Shown here piece by piece: positions 55,452 to 64,000 of a DNA stretch of 64,000 bases. The notes under the pieces are model-generated. The model was not told the origin of the DNA, made no database searches, and was given only the letters and a program-made list of their open reading frames with translations. Both the position numbers and the translations under genes were made by a program. Position 1 is the first letter of the stretch; the number at the start of each line of letters is the position of its first letter. The DNA is from Azoarcus indigens (GTDB lineage: Bacteria > Pseudomonadota > Gammaproteobacteria > Burkholderiales > Rhodocyclaceae), in NCBI RefSeq assembly GCF_004361735.1, contig NZ_SNVV01000011.1:62001-126000 (forward strand), read 5' to 3'.

Positions 55452-56705
55452 TCAGAACACGGTGCCGTCGCTCTCCAGTTGCAGCGGCGGCGGGCCGCCG
55501 GGGCGGCGTTCGGCGGCGATGCGGCGGCCGGCGCTCCAGCTGCCGCCCTGCAGCACGCGGGCGAGCGGAAAGGCGGCGGCGGAAACGTCCAGCGCTGCAC
55601 GCACTGCCTCGGCCAGGCGGTCCAGCCCGGCCACCGTCAGCGCCCGCCATTCGACGATGGGCAGCGCATCCACCGTCCACCGGGTGGTGAAGAAGGCGGG
55701 GTGGCGCGGCACGATCACGCCGAAATCCAGCAGCAGGCCGCCGTTGCGGTACTCCGGCAGGCCGGTGAGCGCGTCCAGGCCGGCGATCTCCAGCCCGGCT
55801 GCCTGCAGTGGCTCCAGCAGCGAATAGGCCAGCCACTGGGTGAGCTTGTGGAAGGGCAGCAGTTCATCTGCCAGCGCCGGGTGGCGCCAGCAGTCGCCCA
55901 GTGGCACGCCGGCGAGGCTGAGGCGGCCGGGCCACACCGGGCCGAGGGCGCGCAGCAGCAACGCCAGCAGTTCTGCGGCGGGCAGGCGGCCGTCCGCGGC
56001 AAGGGAGAACAGGTGATCGACCAGATTGCCCAGCCGCGCCGGGCGGCCGAATACCGCTGGCGTGGCCTCCGCCACCTCGCCCAGGCGGTTCAGCAGCGTG
56101 GCGCGGCCTTCCAGGCCGAGCAGCGGGTTGCCGCCGCTGACCTGGAACAGCGCACCCAGCACGGCGGCATCGATGCGGCGCAGGGCGGCGGCGTCGCTGC
56201 GCAGCGGCCGGCCGGGATCGTCCGACAGGGTGCCGGCGGCGAACAGCGCCAGGCTGGCAACGGCCAGGCCCTCGGAGCGCGCCAGCGGTGGCTGGTCGTC
56301 GGCCTCGTGGAAGCGCCAGTCCGGCCCGGCGCCGGCGTCCAGCAGCACGCTGGGAATCACCAGGTCCACCGCCACCCGGGCGCATTCGCGGGCGTCGCCG
56401 GCGAGTCCGGCGGTGGCTTGCAGTTCGGCCCAGCGGTCGCGGCCGCCGGCTTCGAAATGGCGCCAGCGGCTGTGGTAAGGCACGGCCAGGTCGGGATAGG
56501 CGCGGCGCACGGTGTCCGCCACGTAGGCGGCGCAGGGGGCGAGCTGCGCGCTGTGCCACTCGAACAGCGGCGAGTCGCCGGCCTGCACCCGCGCCATCAC
56601 CACCGCGCAGCGCTCTCGCACCGCTTCGGCGCGCAGCAGCGCGGCGGCGGGGTGGCCTGCCGGAACCGGGGTGTGCCAGCCGCTGCCTTCGTGGGGAAGA
56701 TTCAT
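55452..56705 (-). CDS. DUF1688 uracil catabolism protein (Urc4-like)
   Basis: The protein has 417 residues. It matches the DUF1688 family that includes yeast Urc4: [47 protein letters not shown], then [14 protein letters not shown] and [25 protein letters not shown] at the end. Genetic work in yeast places Urc4 after Urc1 in degradation of uracil; its exact reaction is not settled. It lies between the Urc1-type gene and upp, the arrangement reported for bacterial URC clusters. Confidence 0.88.
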   Translation of the reverse strand: MNLPHEGSGWHTPVPAGHPAAALLRAEAVRERCAVVMARVQAGDSPLFEWHSAQLAPCAAYVADTVRRAYPDLAVPYHSRWRHFEAGGRDRWAELQATAGLAGDARECARVAVDLVIPSVLLDAGAGPDWRFHEADDQPPLARSEGLAVASLALFAAGTLSDDPGRPLRSDAAALRRIDAAVLGALFQVSGGNPLLGLEGRATLLNRLGEVAEATPAVFGRPARLGNLVDHLFSLAADGRLPAAELLALLLRALGPVWPGRLSLAGVPLGDCWRHPALADELLPFHKLTQWLAYSLLEPLQAAGLEIAGLDALTGLPEYRNGGLLLDFGVIVPRHPAFFTTRWTVDALPIVEWRALTVAGLDRLAEAVRAALDVSAAAFPLARVLQGGSWSAGRRIAAERRPGGPPPLQLESDGTVF

Positions 56706-56767
56706 CGGATGCTCCTCTGTTTGCCGGGCGGCGGGTTGGGCGTCTGTTTATCGCCGGTCGGGAAGCT

Positions 56768-58009
<1,242 letters not shown>

Positions 58010-58492
58010 GATCCCTCCCCGGGGCGAAGCCCCTTGCGCGGGTGGCGGCGGCTGCGGCCACCTGGCGCCATTGTGGCGCGACCGGCGCCTTCCTGCCGGC
58101 CTTTCGAAGTTGACCAATTGGTCAGGTTCGGCGAAGCCAGTTCCATGCCAAGGGGGCAAGCGCCGGTTTTTCCACCTGGCGTGGAAAAATGCCGCACTGC
58201 GCTGGGGCGGCGGGGCTGACGACGGTCATGTTTTTGTGCAAGGATGGTGCGACGCAAGCGTGTTTGCCGTCGCCTCCGCCAGCTCGCGGCAGGGCGGCAG
58301 ACCATCCGGCCGGACAGCGCTTCCGGCCTGCCGCGCAAGGAGGCGGTAAGCGGGTGGCATTCGCCTTGCAGTCATTGCTGCCGCGTGCCGGCCGCCTCCG
58401 GCGCCCACTCCGCCGCCGGACCCGCCATCCCGGCGCTGCCGGGCACGCTGTCTGCAACACCCCTTTCCCATTACCGAAAGCGAGCGTGATCC
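58010..58492. other. Intergenic region between divergent urc1 and LOG genes
   Basis: No gene is supported on either strand. It carries the RutR-like operator and presumably both promoters. Confidence 0.55.
58110..58125. promoter_or_regulatory. RutR-like operator of the uracil operon
   Basis: TTGACCAATTGGTCAG differs in one base from the RutR consensus TTGACCA-N2-TGGTCAA (from memory of E. coli sites). It is 100 bp upstream of the urc1 ATG, while the regulator is the last gene of the same operon, so autoregulation relieved by uracil is likely. Confidence 0.85.
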
Positions 58493-59395
58493 ATGGACAC
58501 GAAAAACAAGCTCAAGGCCCGGAATTTCCCTTCGGCGCAGGACGAGGTGAGCGCCGCCGCGCCCAAGCAGCCGTCCCGCTACGACGGGCCGGGTAGCGCC
58601 TTCCGCATGGCTTTCGCCGACACCGAGTTCCTGCTGCGCGAGGAACTGCGCCCGGTGCGCATGCAGCTGGAACTGATGAAGCCCGAACTGGTGCAGCAGG
58701 ACCAGGGCGTGGATTCCACCATCGTCATCTTCGGCAGCGCGCGCTTCAAGTCGCGCGAGGTGTCGGAGCAGATGCTGGCGGCCGCCCGCGCCGCCGAGGA
58801 TGAGGCCGCCATCAAGCGCGCCGAGCGCCTGCTGCGCATGTCCCATTACTACGAGGAGGCGCGCCGCTTCGCCGAGCTGGTGACGCGTGAATCCAGCGCC
58901 CTGGGCGAGCCGGTGATCGTCTCCACCGGCGGCGGCCCGGGCGTGATGGAGGCCGGCAACCGCGGCGCCCACGAGGCCGGCGGCCGCAGCATGGGCATGA
59001 GCATCTACCTGCCCTTCGAGGAGGCACCCAACCCCTACATCACGCCGGAGCTGTGTTTCCAGTTTCACTACTTCGCCGTGCGCAAGATGCACTTCCTGAT
59101 GCGGGCGGTGGCGCTGGTGAGCTTCCCCGGCGGCTTCGGCACGCTGGACGAGCTGTTCGAGGTGCTGACGCTGACGCAGACACGCAAGATCCGCCGTCGC
59201 CCCATCATCCTGTTCGGGCGCGAATTCTGGGAGCGCCTGATCAACTTCGACACCCTGGTGGAGGATGGGCTGATCAACCCGGAAGACGTGGAGCTGTTCC
59301 AGTACGTGGAAAGCGCCGAGGACGCCTGGGAGGCGATCAAGCTCGCCTACCGCATCGACGATCCGAAGTTCACCGCGCGCCAGATGCGCGCCTGA
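58493..59395 (+). CDS. LOG-family (TIGR00730-type) protein
   Basis: The protein has 300 residues. The family motifs are STGGGPGVMEAGNRGAHEAGG and SFPGGFGTLDELFEVLTLTQT, the latter being the PGGxGTxxE site of cytokinin-activating LOG and nucleotide 5'-monophosphate nucleosidases. The N-terminal 75 residues are an extension with helices, as in the longer bacterial form. It may cleave purine or pyrimidine monophosphates; its place beside a uracil operon is suggestive only, since the two are transcribed apart. Confidence 0.87.
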   Translation: MDTKNKLKARNFPSAQDEVSAAAPKQPSRYDGPGSAFRMAFADTEFLLREELRPVRMQLELMKPELVQQDQGVDSTIVIFGSARFKSREVSEQMLAAARAAEDEAAIKRAERLLRMSHYYEEARRFAELVTRESSALGEPVIVSTGGGPGVMEAGNRGAHEAGGRSMGMSIYLPFEEAPNPYITPELCFQFHYFAVRKMHFLMRAVALVSFPGGFGTLDELFEVLTLTQTRKIRRRPIILFGREFWERLINFDTLVEDGLINPEDVELFQYVESAEDAWEAIKLAYRIDDPKFTARQMRA

Positions 59396-59730
59396 TGCCG
59401 GGCCGGGGCGCGGGCGCGCCGGCTTTCGGCAGCCGCCCGCGCCCCTCCCGGTTTCCGGGCGGCGCGGGCCGGGCAATTTTTCCATTCCGCGGCACCATGC
59501 AGCGCCGGTGCTGCACCTCGCTTCACCTGCCCGGGAGAACGAACGCGGCCGTCCTGCGCCGCTGACCGGCTGGTTCCAGACCGGGCGGATCGGGCGGATG
59601 AAGGGCCGGCTGGCGCTGTCTTCTTCCGCCGCAAGCACCGCATCCGGGCCCGGGCGTATCTGCCAGCATGCGTTCGGGCGGCCGTCATCGCCGGGCTATC
59701 ATGTCGGCATTGTCTTGCCGATCCGTCCGC
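59396..59730. other. Intergenic region after the LOG gene
   Basis: GC-rich hairpins near 59397-59472 (GCCGGG..CCCGGC type) may end the LOG transcript. Nothing else is seen. Confidence 0.4.
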
Positions 59731-61017
59731 ATGCCCTCCGACGCCGTCCGCATCGCTCCCTACTGGTCCCGCTTCGGCGATTTCCTGCGCTATCCGCTGC
59801 GGCTGGAGGCGCTGGCGGCCTGCCTGGCGGCGGGCGTGTTCAGCGTCGCGCTGGAGTTCTTCTTCTCGCCGCTCAAACTGCTGCTGCAGATCCTGCTGTG
59901 GGTGGCGGTGCTGCGCTATGCCTTCAGCGTGCTGGAGCGCACCGCCTACGGCTACCTGGACGACCGCTACGTGCTGTTCGAGTCGCTGCACGGCGGTCGC
60001 CACCTGCCTTACAAGCACTTTGCCGCCATCGTCGCCGGCGTGGTGGTCGGCGTCCTCGCCGCCATGCTGGGCGGACCGCACTTCGGCGGGTTGGTGGGGG
60101 TGCTGCTGGGCATCTGCTGGCCGGCCAGCATCATGGTGCTGGCGATCACCAACAATCTCGGCTGGTCGCTGTCGCCGCTGCGGCTATGGGCGGTGATGCA
60201 CGCCATCGGCATGCCCTACCTCGGCCTGGTGGCCTGCCTGCTGCTGATCACCTCCGCCAGCGGCGGGCTGATCTCGCTGCTGGAGCCGGTGCTGCCAACC
60301 TGGCTGTTGTGGATGACGGGCGGCGCGGCGGCGGCCTATTTCACCCTCGTCATGTTCCGCATGATGGGCTACGTGATCTACCAGTACCACGCGCCGCTGG
60401 GCCTGCAGCCGCGGGTGACGGCGGCCGAGGAAGAGGCGCCGCAGGATGCCGCCCACCGCATCGCCGCCCTGCTGCGCGAAGGCCGCAACCCGGAAGCCCT
60501 GGCGCTGGCGCGCGCCGAGGTGGCCGAGCGGCCCGCTTCCCGTGAAGCCAACCAGCGCCTGCACCGCCTGCTGCTGGCGATGCCGGATGAAGCCGCGGCG
60601 CTACTGGCGCATGCCCGCGGCTGGCTGCCGGAGCTGATCGCCAAGGACCGTTCCGGTCTGGCGCTGGAAGTGCTGGAGGCATTGTGGCGCAGCACGGCGG
60701 ATTTCCGCCCGCAGCAGGGCGCTGAAGCGCTGGCGCTGGCCCGGCTCGCCTACGAGCGCCGCCGCTTCGACACCGCCGCCCGCCTGCTCAAAGGCTTCGA
60801 CCGCCAGTACCCCGGCCACCGGGATACCGCCGCCGCCTACCTGCTGGCGGTGCGCCTGCTGATCGAGCAGCGCCACGATTACGACCAGGCCGAGCGCCTG
60901 CTCGCCAGCCTCAAGCGGCGCTTTCCGGAACAGCTGACGGAAGAGGTGGCACGGCAGGAAGCGCTGCTCGCCCGGCTGCGCGCGGTGAGCCGCGCGCCGG
61001 AGCGCACTGACGTCTGA
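59731..61017 (+). CDS. Membrane protein with C-terminal TPR-like repeats
   Basis: The protein has 428 residues. About five membrane helices are in residues 25-220 (LLLQILLWVAVLRYAFSVLERTAYG, AIVAGVVVGVLAAMLGG, VACLLLITSASGGLISLL, AAYFTLVMFRMMGYVIYQY). From about 235 a soluble helical region follows with TPR-like pairs (RIAALLREGRNPEALALARAEVAERP, LARLAYERRRFDTAARLLKGFDRQYP, YDQAERLLASLKRRFP). The N-terminal half resembles DUF4013-type membrane proteins. Function unknown. The neighbouring rhomboid protease also has a C-terminal helical-repeat tail and may be related in role. Confidence 0.72.
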   Translation: MPSDAVRIAPYWSRFGDFLRYPLRLEALAACLAAGVFSVALEFFFSPLKLLLQILLWVAVLRYAFSVLERTAYGYLDDRYVLFESLHGGRHLPYKHFAAIVAGVVVGVLAAMLGGPHFGGLVGVLLGICWPASIMVLAITNNLGWSLSPLRLWAVMHAIGMPYLGLVACLLLITSASGGLISLLEPVLPTWLLWMTGGAAAAYFTLVMFRMMGYVIYQYHAPLGLQPRVTAAEEEAPQDAAHRIAALLREGRNPEALALARAEVAERPASREANQRLHRLLLAMPDEAAALLAHARGWLPELIAKDRSGLALEVLEALWRSTADFRPQQGAEALALARLAYERRRFDTAARLLKGFDRQYPGHRDTAAAYLLAVRLLIEQRHDYDQAERLLASLKRRFPEQLTEEVARQEALLARLRAVSRAPERTDV

Positions 61018-61046
61018 GTTCCTTCCCCGGTTACGGAGAGAGCGCT

Positions 61047-62507
61047 TCAGCGTGCCTCGCCGCCGGCTGCGGCTGGTGTCAGCGCATGGGCCAGTCGCGT
61101 ATGCCGCAGCGTCAGCAGGCGGCGGGCGCGGCCGAGGTCGCCGGCGTCCCGGCAGGCGTCCGCCAGCCGCCGCAGCGCATCCGCCGCCACCGCCTCGTCG
61201 CCGGGTCGGGCCGCCAGCCGCAGCGCCAGCTTTTCGGCGCTGTCCAGGCGCTGGCATTCCAGCAGCCGGCCGAGGATGCGGCCCCAGGCGCCGCCGCTCA
61301 GCCGCGGCAGGCGCGGGTGGCTGTCGTTCAGCGCCTCTTCCACCGCCTGACAGCCCACCCTGCGTGGATGGGCGGCGGCGAGCTTCAACAGGTGGATGGC
61401 GGCTTCGCTGCGGGCCTGCGGCTGGTGGGCCAGGCGGGCGACGCGCAGATAGGCTTCCGCCAGCCCAGCCTCGTCAGGCAGCAGGCGGATCAGGCGCCGG
61501 TAGTCGGCGGCGGCGCGGGCGAACTGCAACTGCGCCACATGGTTCTCCGCCTGCGCCTGCAGCTGGGCGATGGACTCCGCCGCATCCTCCCGCTGCACCG
61601 AATCCGCGCTGCGCCAACCGCGTCGCCAGCGGTACAGTCCGACCAGCAGCGCACCGCCGAGGAAGCCGGCGAAGTGGGCGAGGTAGTTGATGTTGGATTC
61701 GCTGTCGAAGACGAAGCGCAGCAGCAGTTCCTTCATCACCCACACCGGCAGGATGGCCAGCGCCGGCCAGCGGGCGACGCCGAACACGAAGACGAAGAAA
61801 TAGAAGAAGGGAATGCGGCGCACGCCGTACAGCACCAGGTAGGCGGCCATTACCGCCGACACCGCGCCGGAGGCGCCCAGGCCATAGCCGGGCTGGGGGA
61901 AGAGCAGGTCGGGCACGGTGGCGCACAGGCCACCGAGCAGGAACAGCGCCAGCATGCCCCAGCCGCCCAGCGCCGCTTCCACCGTATAGCCGACGATGAA
62001 GAGGAAGGCCATGTTGCCCGCCAGGTGCTCGGTGCTGCCGTGCAGGAACATGTGCGAGACCGCGGTGAGCGGCGTCGGTGCTTCGGACTGCAGCGCGTAG
62101 CGGGTGGTGACCAGCTGTTCCAGCAGATCGTCGTAATGTTCGCGCCGGCTGCGCCATTCGTTGTAGCCGGCAGCGGTCGGGCTGATGACCTGGCCGGCGC
62201 GCAACCGGCGCATGAAGTCGGTGTCGGCTTCCATCGCCTGCTGGACCGGACCGGCCTTGCGCTGGGCCAGCGTTTGCCGCAGCCGCGCCGCTTCGTCCGC
62301 CTTGCCGCGGGCGACGAGGTCCTGCAGGTAGGCGGGCAACTCCTGCCTGGCCAGCCCGGAGCCGAGGTAGTACTGCTGCGCCGCCTGCAGGCGCTGAGCA
62401 TCCTTGCCCTGCATCAGGAACACGGCCGCGCACAGCACGATCAGCAGCAGCGTGGCGATGGGTGGGCGACGCCAGTCTGGGCGTGCGGGCAGGGGAAGGA
62501 TGATCAT
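61047..62507 (-). CDS. Rhomboid-family intramembrane protease with TPR-like tail
   Basis: The protein has 486 residues. The first membrane helix is followed by a loop of about 110 residues. The rhomboid core has LTAVSHMFLHGSTEHLAGNMAFLFIVG, the catalytic Ser in YGLGASGAVSAVMAAY and the catalytic His in INYLAHFAGFLGGALLVGLY. From about 300 on there is a soluble helical-repeat domain (VAQLQFARAAADYRRLIRLLPDEAGLAEAYLRVARLAHQP). The serine protease would cut membrane proteins within the bilayer. It is convergent with the TPR membrane gene. Confidence 0.9.
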   Translation of the reverse strand: MIILPLPARPDWRRPPIATLLLIVLCAAVFLMQGKDAQRLQAAQQYYLGSGLARQELPAYLQDLVARGKADEAARLRQTLAQRKAGPVQQAMEADTDFMRRLRAGQVISPTAAGYNEWRSRREHYDDLLEQLVTTRYALQSEAPTPLTAVSHMFLHGSTEHLAGNMAFLFIVGYTVEAALGGWGMLALFLLGGLCATVPDLLFPQPGYGLGASGAVSAVMAAYLVLYGVRRIPFFYFFVFVFGVARWPALAILPVWVMKELLLRFVFDSESNINYLAHFAGFLGGALLVGLYRWRRGWRSADSVQREDAAESIAQLQAQAENHVAQLQFARAAADYRRLIRLLPDEAGLAEAYLRVARLAHQPQARSEAAIHLLKLAAAHPRRVGCQAVEEALNDSHPRLPRLSGGAWGRILGRLLECQRLDSAEKLALRLAARPGDEAVAADALRRLADACRDAGDLGRARRLLTLRHTRLAHALTPAAAGGEAR

Positions 62508-62716
62508 GGGATCACGAGGGGGATGTCGTGCGCATGATTATAGTTGTGCCGGCCGGGGTTGCTGGCGGGCGTTCGGCGATGACTGGCGGCCTGTGGCCGT
62601 GGCGGAGAGGGGGGACGGACGTCGCGCATCCTGCGCAACAGACGGTGGCCGCGGCCCGCGGGCAGGGGCGCGCGCCTTGCTTTGGCGGTAGTGCCGAAGG
62701 CGCGCCGGCCGGTGCT

Positions 62717-63214
62717 TCAGCCGCCATGCGCGCCGCGCTCCAGCCAGTCGCCGACGATGCGCGCGCTGAGGGCGAGGCGGCCGAAGTCATAGCCGGCGAG
62801 TTCGGCGCGGCTGAGCAGGCGCAGCTCGGCCAGCTCGTGGTTGGGCTGCGGCGTGCCGCTGGCGCGCAGGGCGTAGGCGATGATGAGCTGGTTGCGCTTC
62901 TCCAGCGTGTAGTGGCCGATGAAGTCCGCCCGGCTGGCGGCCAGCCCCAGCTCCTCCTGCGTCTCCCGCAGCATGGTCTGCTCCGGCGTCTCGTTGCGCT
63001 CGATGAAGCCGGAGATCAGCGAGAACACCTCCGGCGGCCACAGCGCGTTGCGGGCGAGGATGAAGCCGGCCTCGGTCTCCACCAGCCCCAGCACCACCGG
63101 GGTCGGATTGTCCCAATGCACGAAGCCGCAGCCGGGCGCCGGACAGGCGAGGCGCTGCAACTCATCGACCTGGCGCGGCGCCAGCGGTGTGGCGCATTGG
63201 GGGCAGAAGTTCAT
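62717..63214 (-). CDS. Nudix hydrolase with N-terminal zinc ribbon
   Basis: The protein has 165 residues. Four cysteines (FCPQCATP and CPAPGCGF) form a zinc ribbon. The Nudix box is GFIERNETPEQTMLRETQEELGL, a full GX5EX7REUXEEXGU match. The order resembles NudC (NADH pyrophosphatase), but the protein is shorter than NudC and lacks its SQPWPFPxS motif, so the substrate is open. Confidence 0.88.
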   Translation of the reverse strand: MNFCPQCATPLAPRQVDELQRLACPAPGCGFVHWDNPTPVVLGLVETEAGFILARNALWPPEVFSLISGFIERNETPEQTMLRETQEELGLAASRADFIGHYTLEKRNQLIIAYALRASGTPQPNHELAELRLLSRAELAGYDFGRLALSARIVGDWLERGAHGG

Positions 63215-63354
63215 GGCGGTGGCGGACCTGGCGGGCGGGAAGGCCGATGGTGCCTCGTCCGGCGGCGGATCGCCACATCGGCGCCAGTGTGGTGGCGCAC
63301 GGCCGGCCTGTAACGGCGCTCGATTTTCGCTTTCGACTGGATAGAATTACAGCC

Positions 63355-64000
63355 ATGAACGCTCCAGCCCCCGGCGTCGAACTGCGCCCCACCGAGATGC
63401 CGGCCCCTGCCGGCGCCCACGCTCCCGCCTACCTGCAAAGCCTCAACCCCGCCCAGCGCGAGGCGGTGGAATATGGCGTCGGCGGCGCGGATGGCGGCAC
63501 GGCCGCCGGGCCGCTGCTGGTGATCGCCGGCGCCGGTTCGGGCAAGACCAACACCCTGGCGCACCGCGTCGCCCACCTCATCGCCAAGGGCGCCGACCCT
63601 GGCCGCATCCTGCTGCTCACCTTCTCCCGCCGGGCGGCGGACGAGATGGGGCGGCGGGTGCAGCGCATCCTCGCCCGCGCCGCCGCCGACCATCCGTGGC
63701 TGGCGCAGGCGGGCCTGCAGTGGTCCGGCACTTTCCACGCCGTCGGCGCCCGCCTGCTGCGGGAGTACGCCGGCCGCATCGGCCTGGACCCGGCCTTCAC
63801 CATCCACGACCGCGAGGATTCCGCAGACCTGATGAACCTCGCCCGCCACGAGGCCGGCCTCTCCAACCGCGACAAGCGCTTTCCGCTCAAGGGCACCTGC
63901 CTGGCCATCTACTCGGCGGCGGTAAACACCCGCGCACCGCTGCTCCAGGTGCTGCAATCCGCCTTCCCTTGGTGCGGCGAATGGGAGGCGGAGCTGAAAA
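63355..64000 (+). CDS. UvrD/Rep-family superfamily I helicase, N-terminal part
   Basis: There are 215 residues before the window ends, still open. The Q motif is LNPAQREAVEY, Walker A is VIAGAGSGKTNTL, motif Ia is ILLLTFSRRAADEM, and SGTFHAVGARLLREY is motif Ic. A 28-residue proline/alanine leader precedes the Q motif. It is an ATP-driven 3'-5' DNA helicase of repair or replication restart; the exact subfamily needs the missing C-terminus. Confidence 0.9.
   Translation, partial: MNAPAPGVELRPTEMPAPAGAHAPAYLQSLNPAQREAVEYGVGGADGGTAAGPLLVIAGAGSGKTNTLAHRVAHLIAKGADPGRILLLTFSRRAADEMGRRVQRILARAAADHPWLAQAGLQWSGTFHAVGARLLREYAGRIGLDPAFTIHDREDSADLMNLARHEAGLSNRDKRFPLKGTCLAIYSAAVNTRAPLLQVLQSAFPWCGEWEAELK

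Overview
The window is about 70% G+C with dense, short-gapped gene order, and it is read here as part of a betaproteobacterial chromosome. A Rhodocyclales/Zoogloeaceae-type nitrogen fixer is the best guess. The evidence is a PEP-CTERM exoprotein, an Xps-ordered type II secretion system (T2SS), VgrG-linked type VI secretion (T6SS) genes, and sigma-54 promoters with NifA-type upstream sites. The taxon is inferred, not shown.

Layout. 1-15,900 is housekeeping and accessory: a PTS EIIA fragment, an unknown protein ending in a CaaX-like tail, a broken BCCT transporter, a YbiT-type ABC-F ATPase, a DosC-like globin diguanylate cyclase, a TrhP-type U32 protein, an HI0933-type flavoprotein, and a Kbp-like BON/LysM protein. 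15,990-26,977 (minus) is a complete T2SS operon, gspE-F-G-H-I-J-K-L-M-N-D. 27,667-36,383 (plus) holds a two-partner secretion exoprotein (TpsA), a cysteine-rich ModA-like binding protein, its TpsB translocator, a lipoprotein, then ExbB, ExbD and TonB. 36,948-44,436 is a T6SS island: a dead hcp, vgrG, a toxin-like effector and two related immunity-type genes joined by a perfect 82-bp repeat. 44,485-53,987 carries a DUF2325 gene, a cytosine deaminase-like amidohydrolase, catalase HPII, a degenerate HD-GYP protein, glycerol dehydrogenase and the PEP-CTERM protein. 54,138-58,009 (minus) is a URC-type uracil catabolic operon (urc1, urc4, upp, RutR-like tetR) with a RutR-like operator. The end has a LOG protein, a membrane/TPR protein, a rhomboid protease, a Nudix hydrolase and the start of a UvrD-family helicase.

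Main discovery. The T2SS operon and the TPS cluster are divergent. Each start has a sigma-54 -24/-12 element (27003-27018 minus, 27618-27634 plus) with a TGT-N10-ACA site 94 and 120 bp upstream. A third sigma-54 element (34613-34628) precedes exbB, with a one-sided match to the same upstream site 124 bp before it. At the predicted start points of tpsA and exbB lie dyads matching the molybdate repressor ModE (CGTTATAT-N8-ATATTGAA and GCTATAT-N8-ATATAGA type). The protein between tpsA and tpsB aligns with ModA molybdate-binding proteins but has six cysteines and no neighbouring ABC transporter. I infer a nitrogenase-linked, molybdate-responsive secretion plus TonB system that may scavenge molybdenum or tungsten outside the cell.
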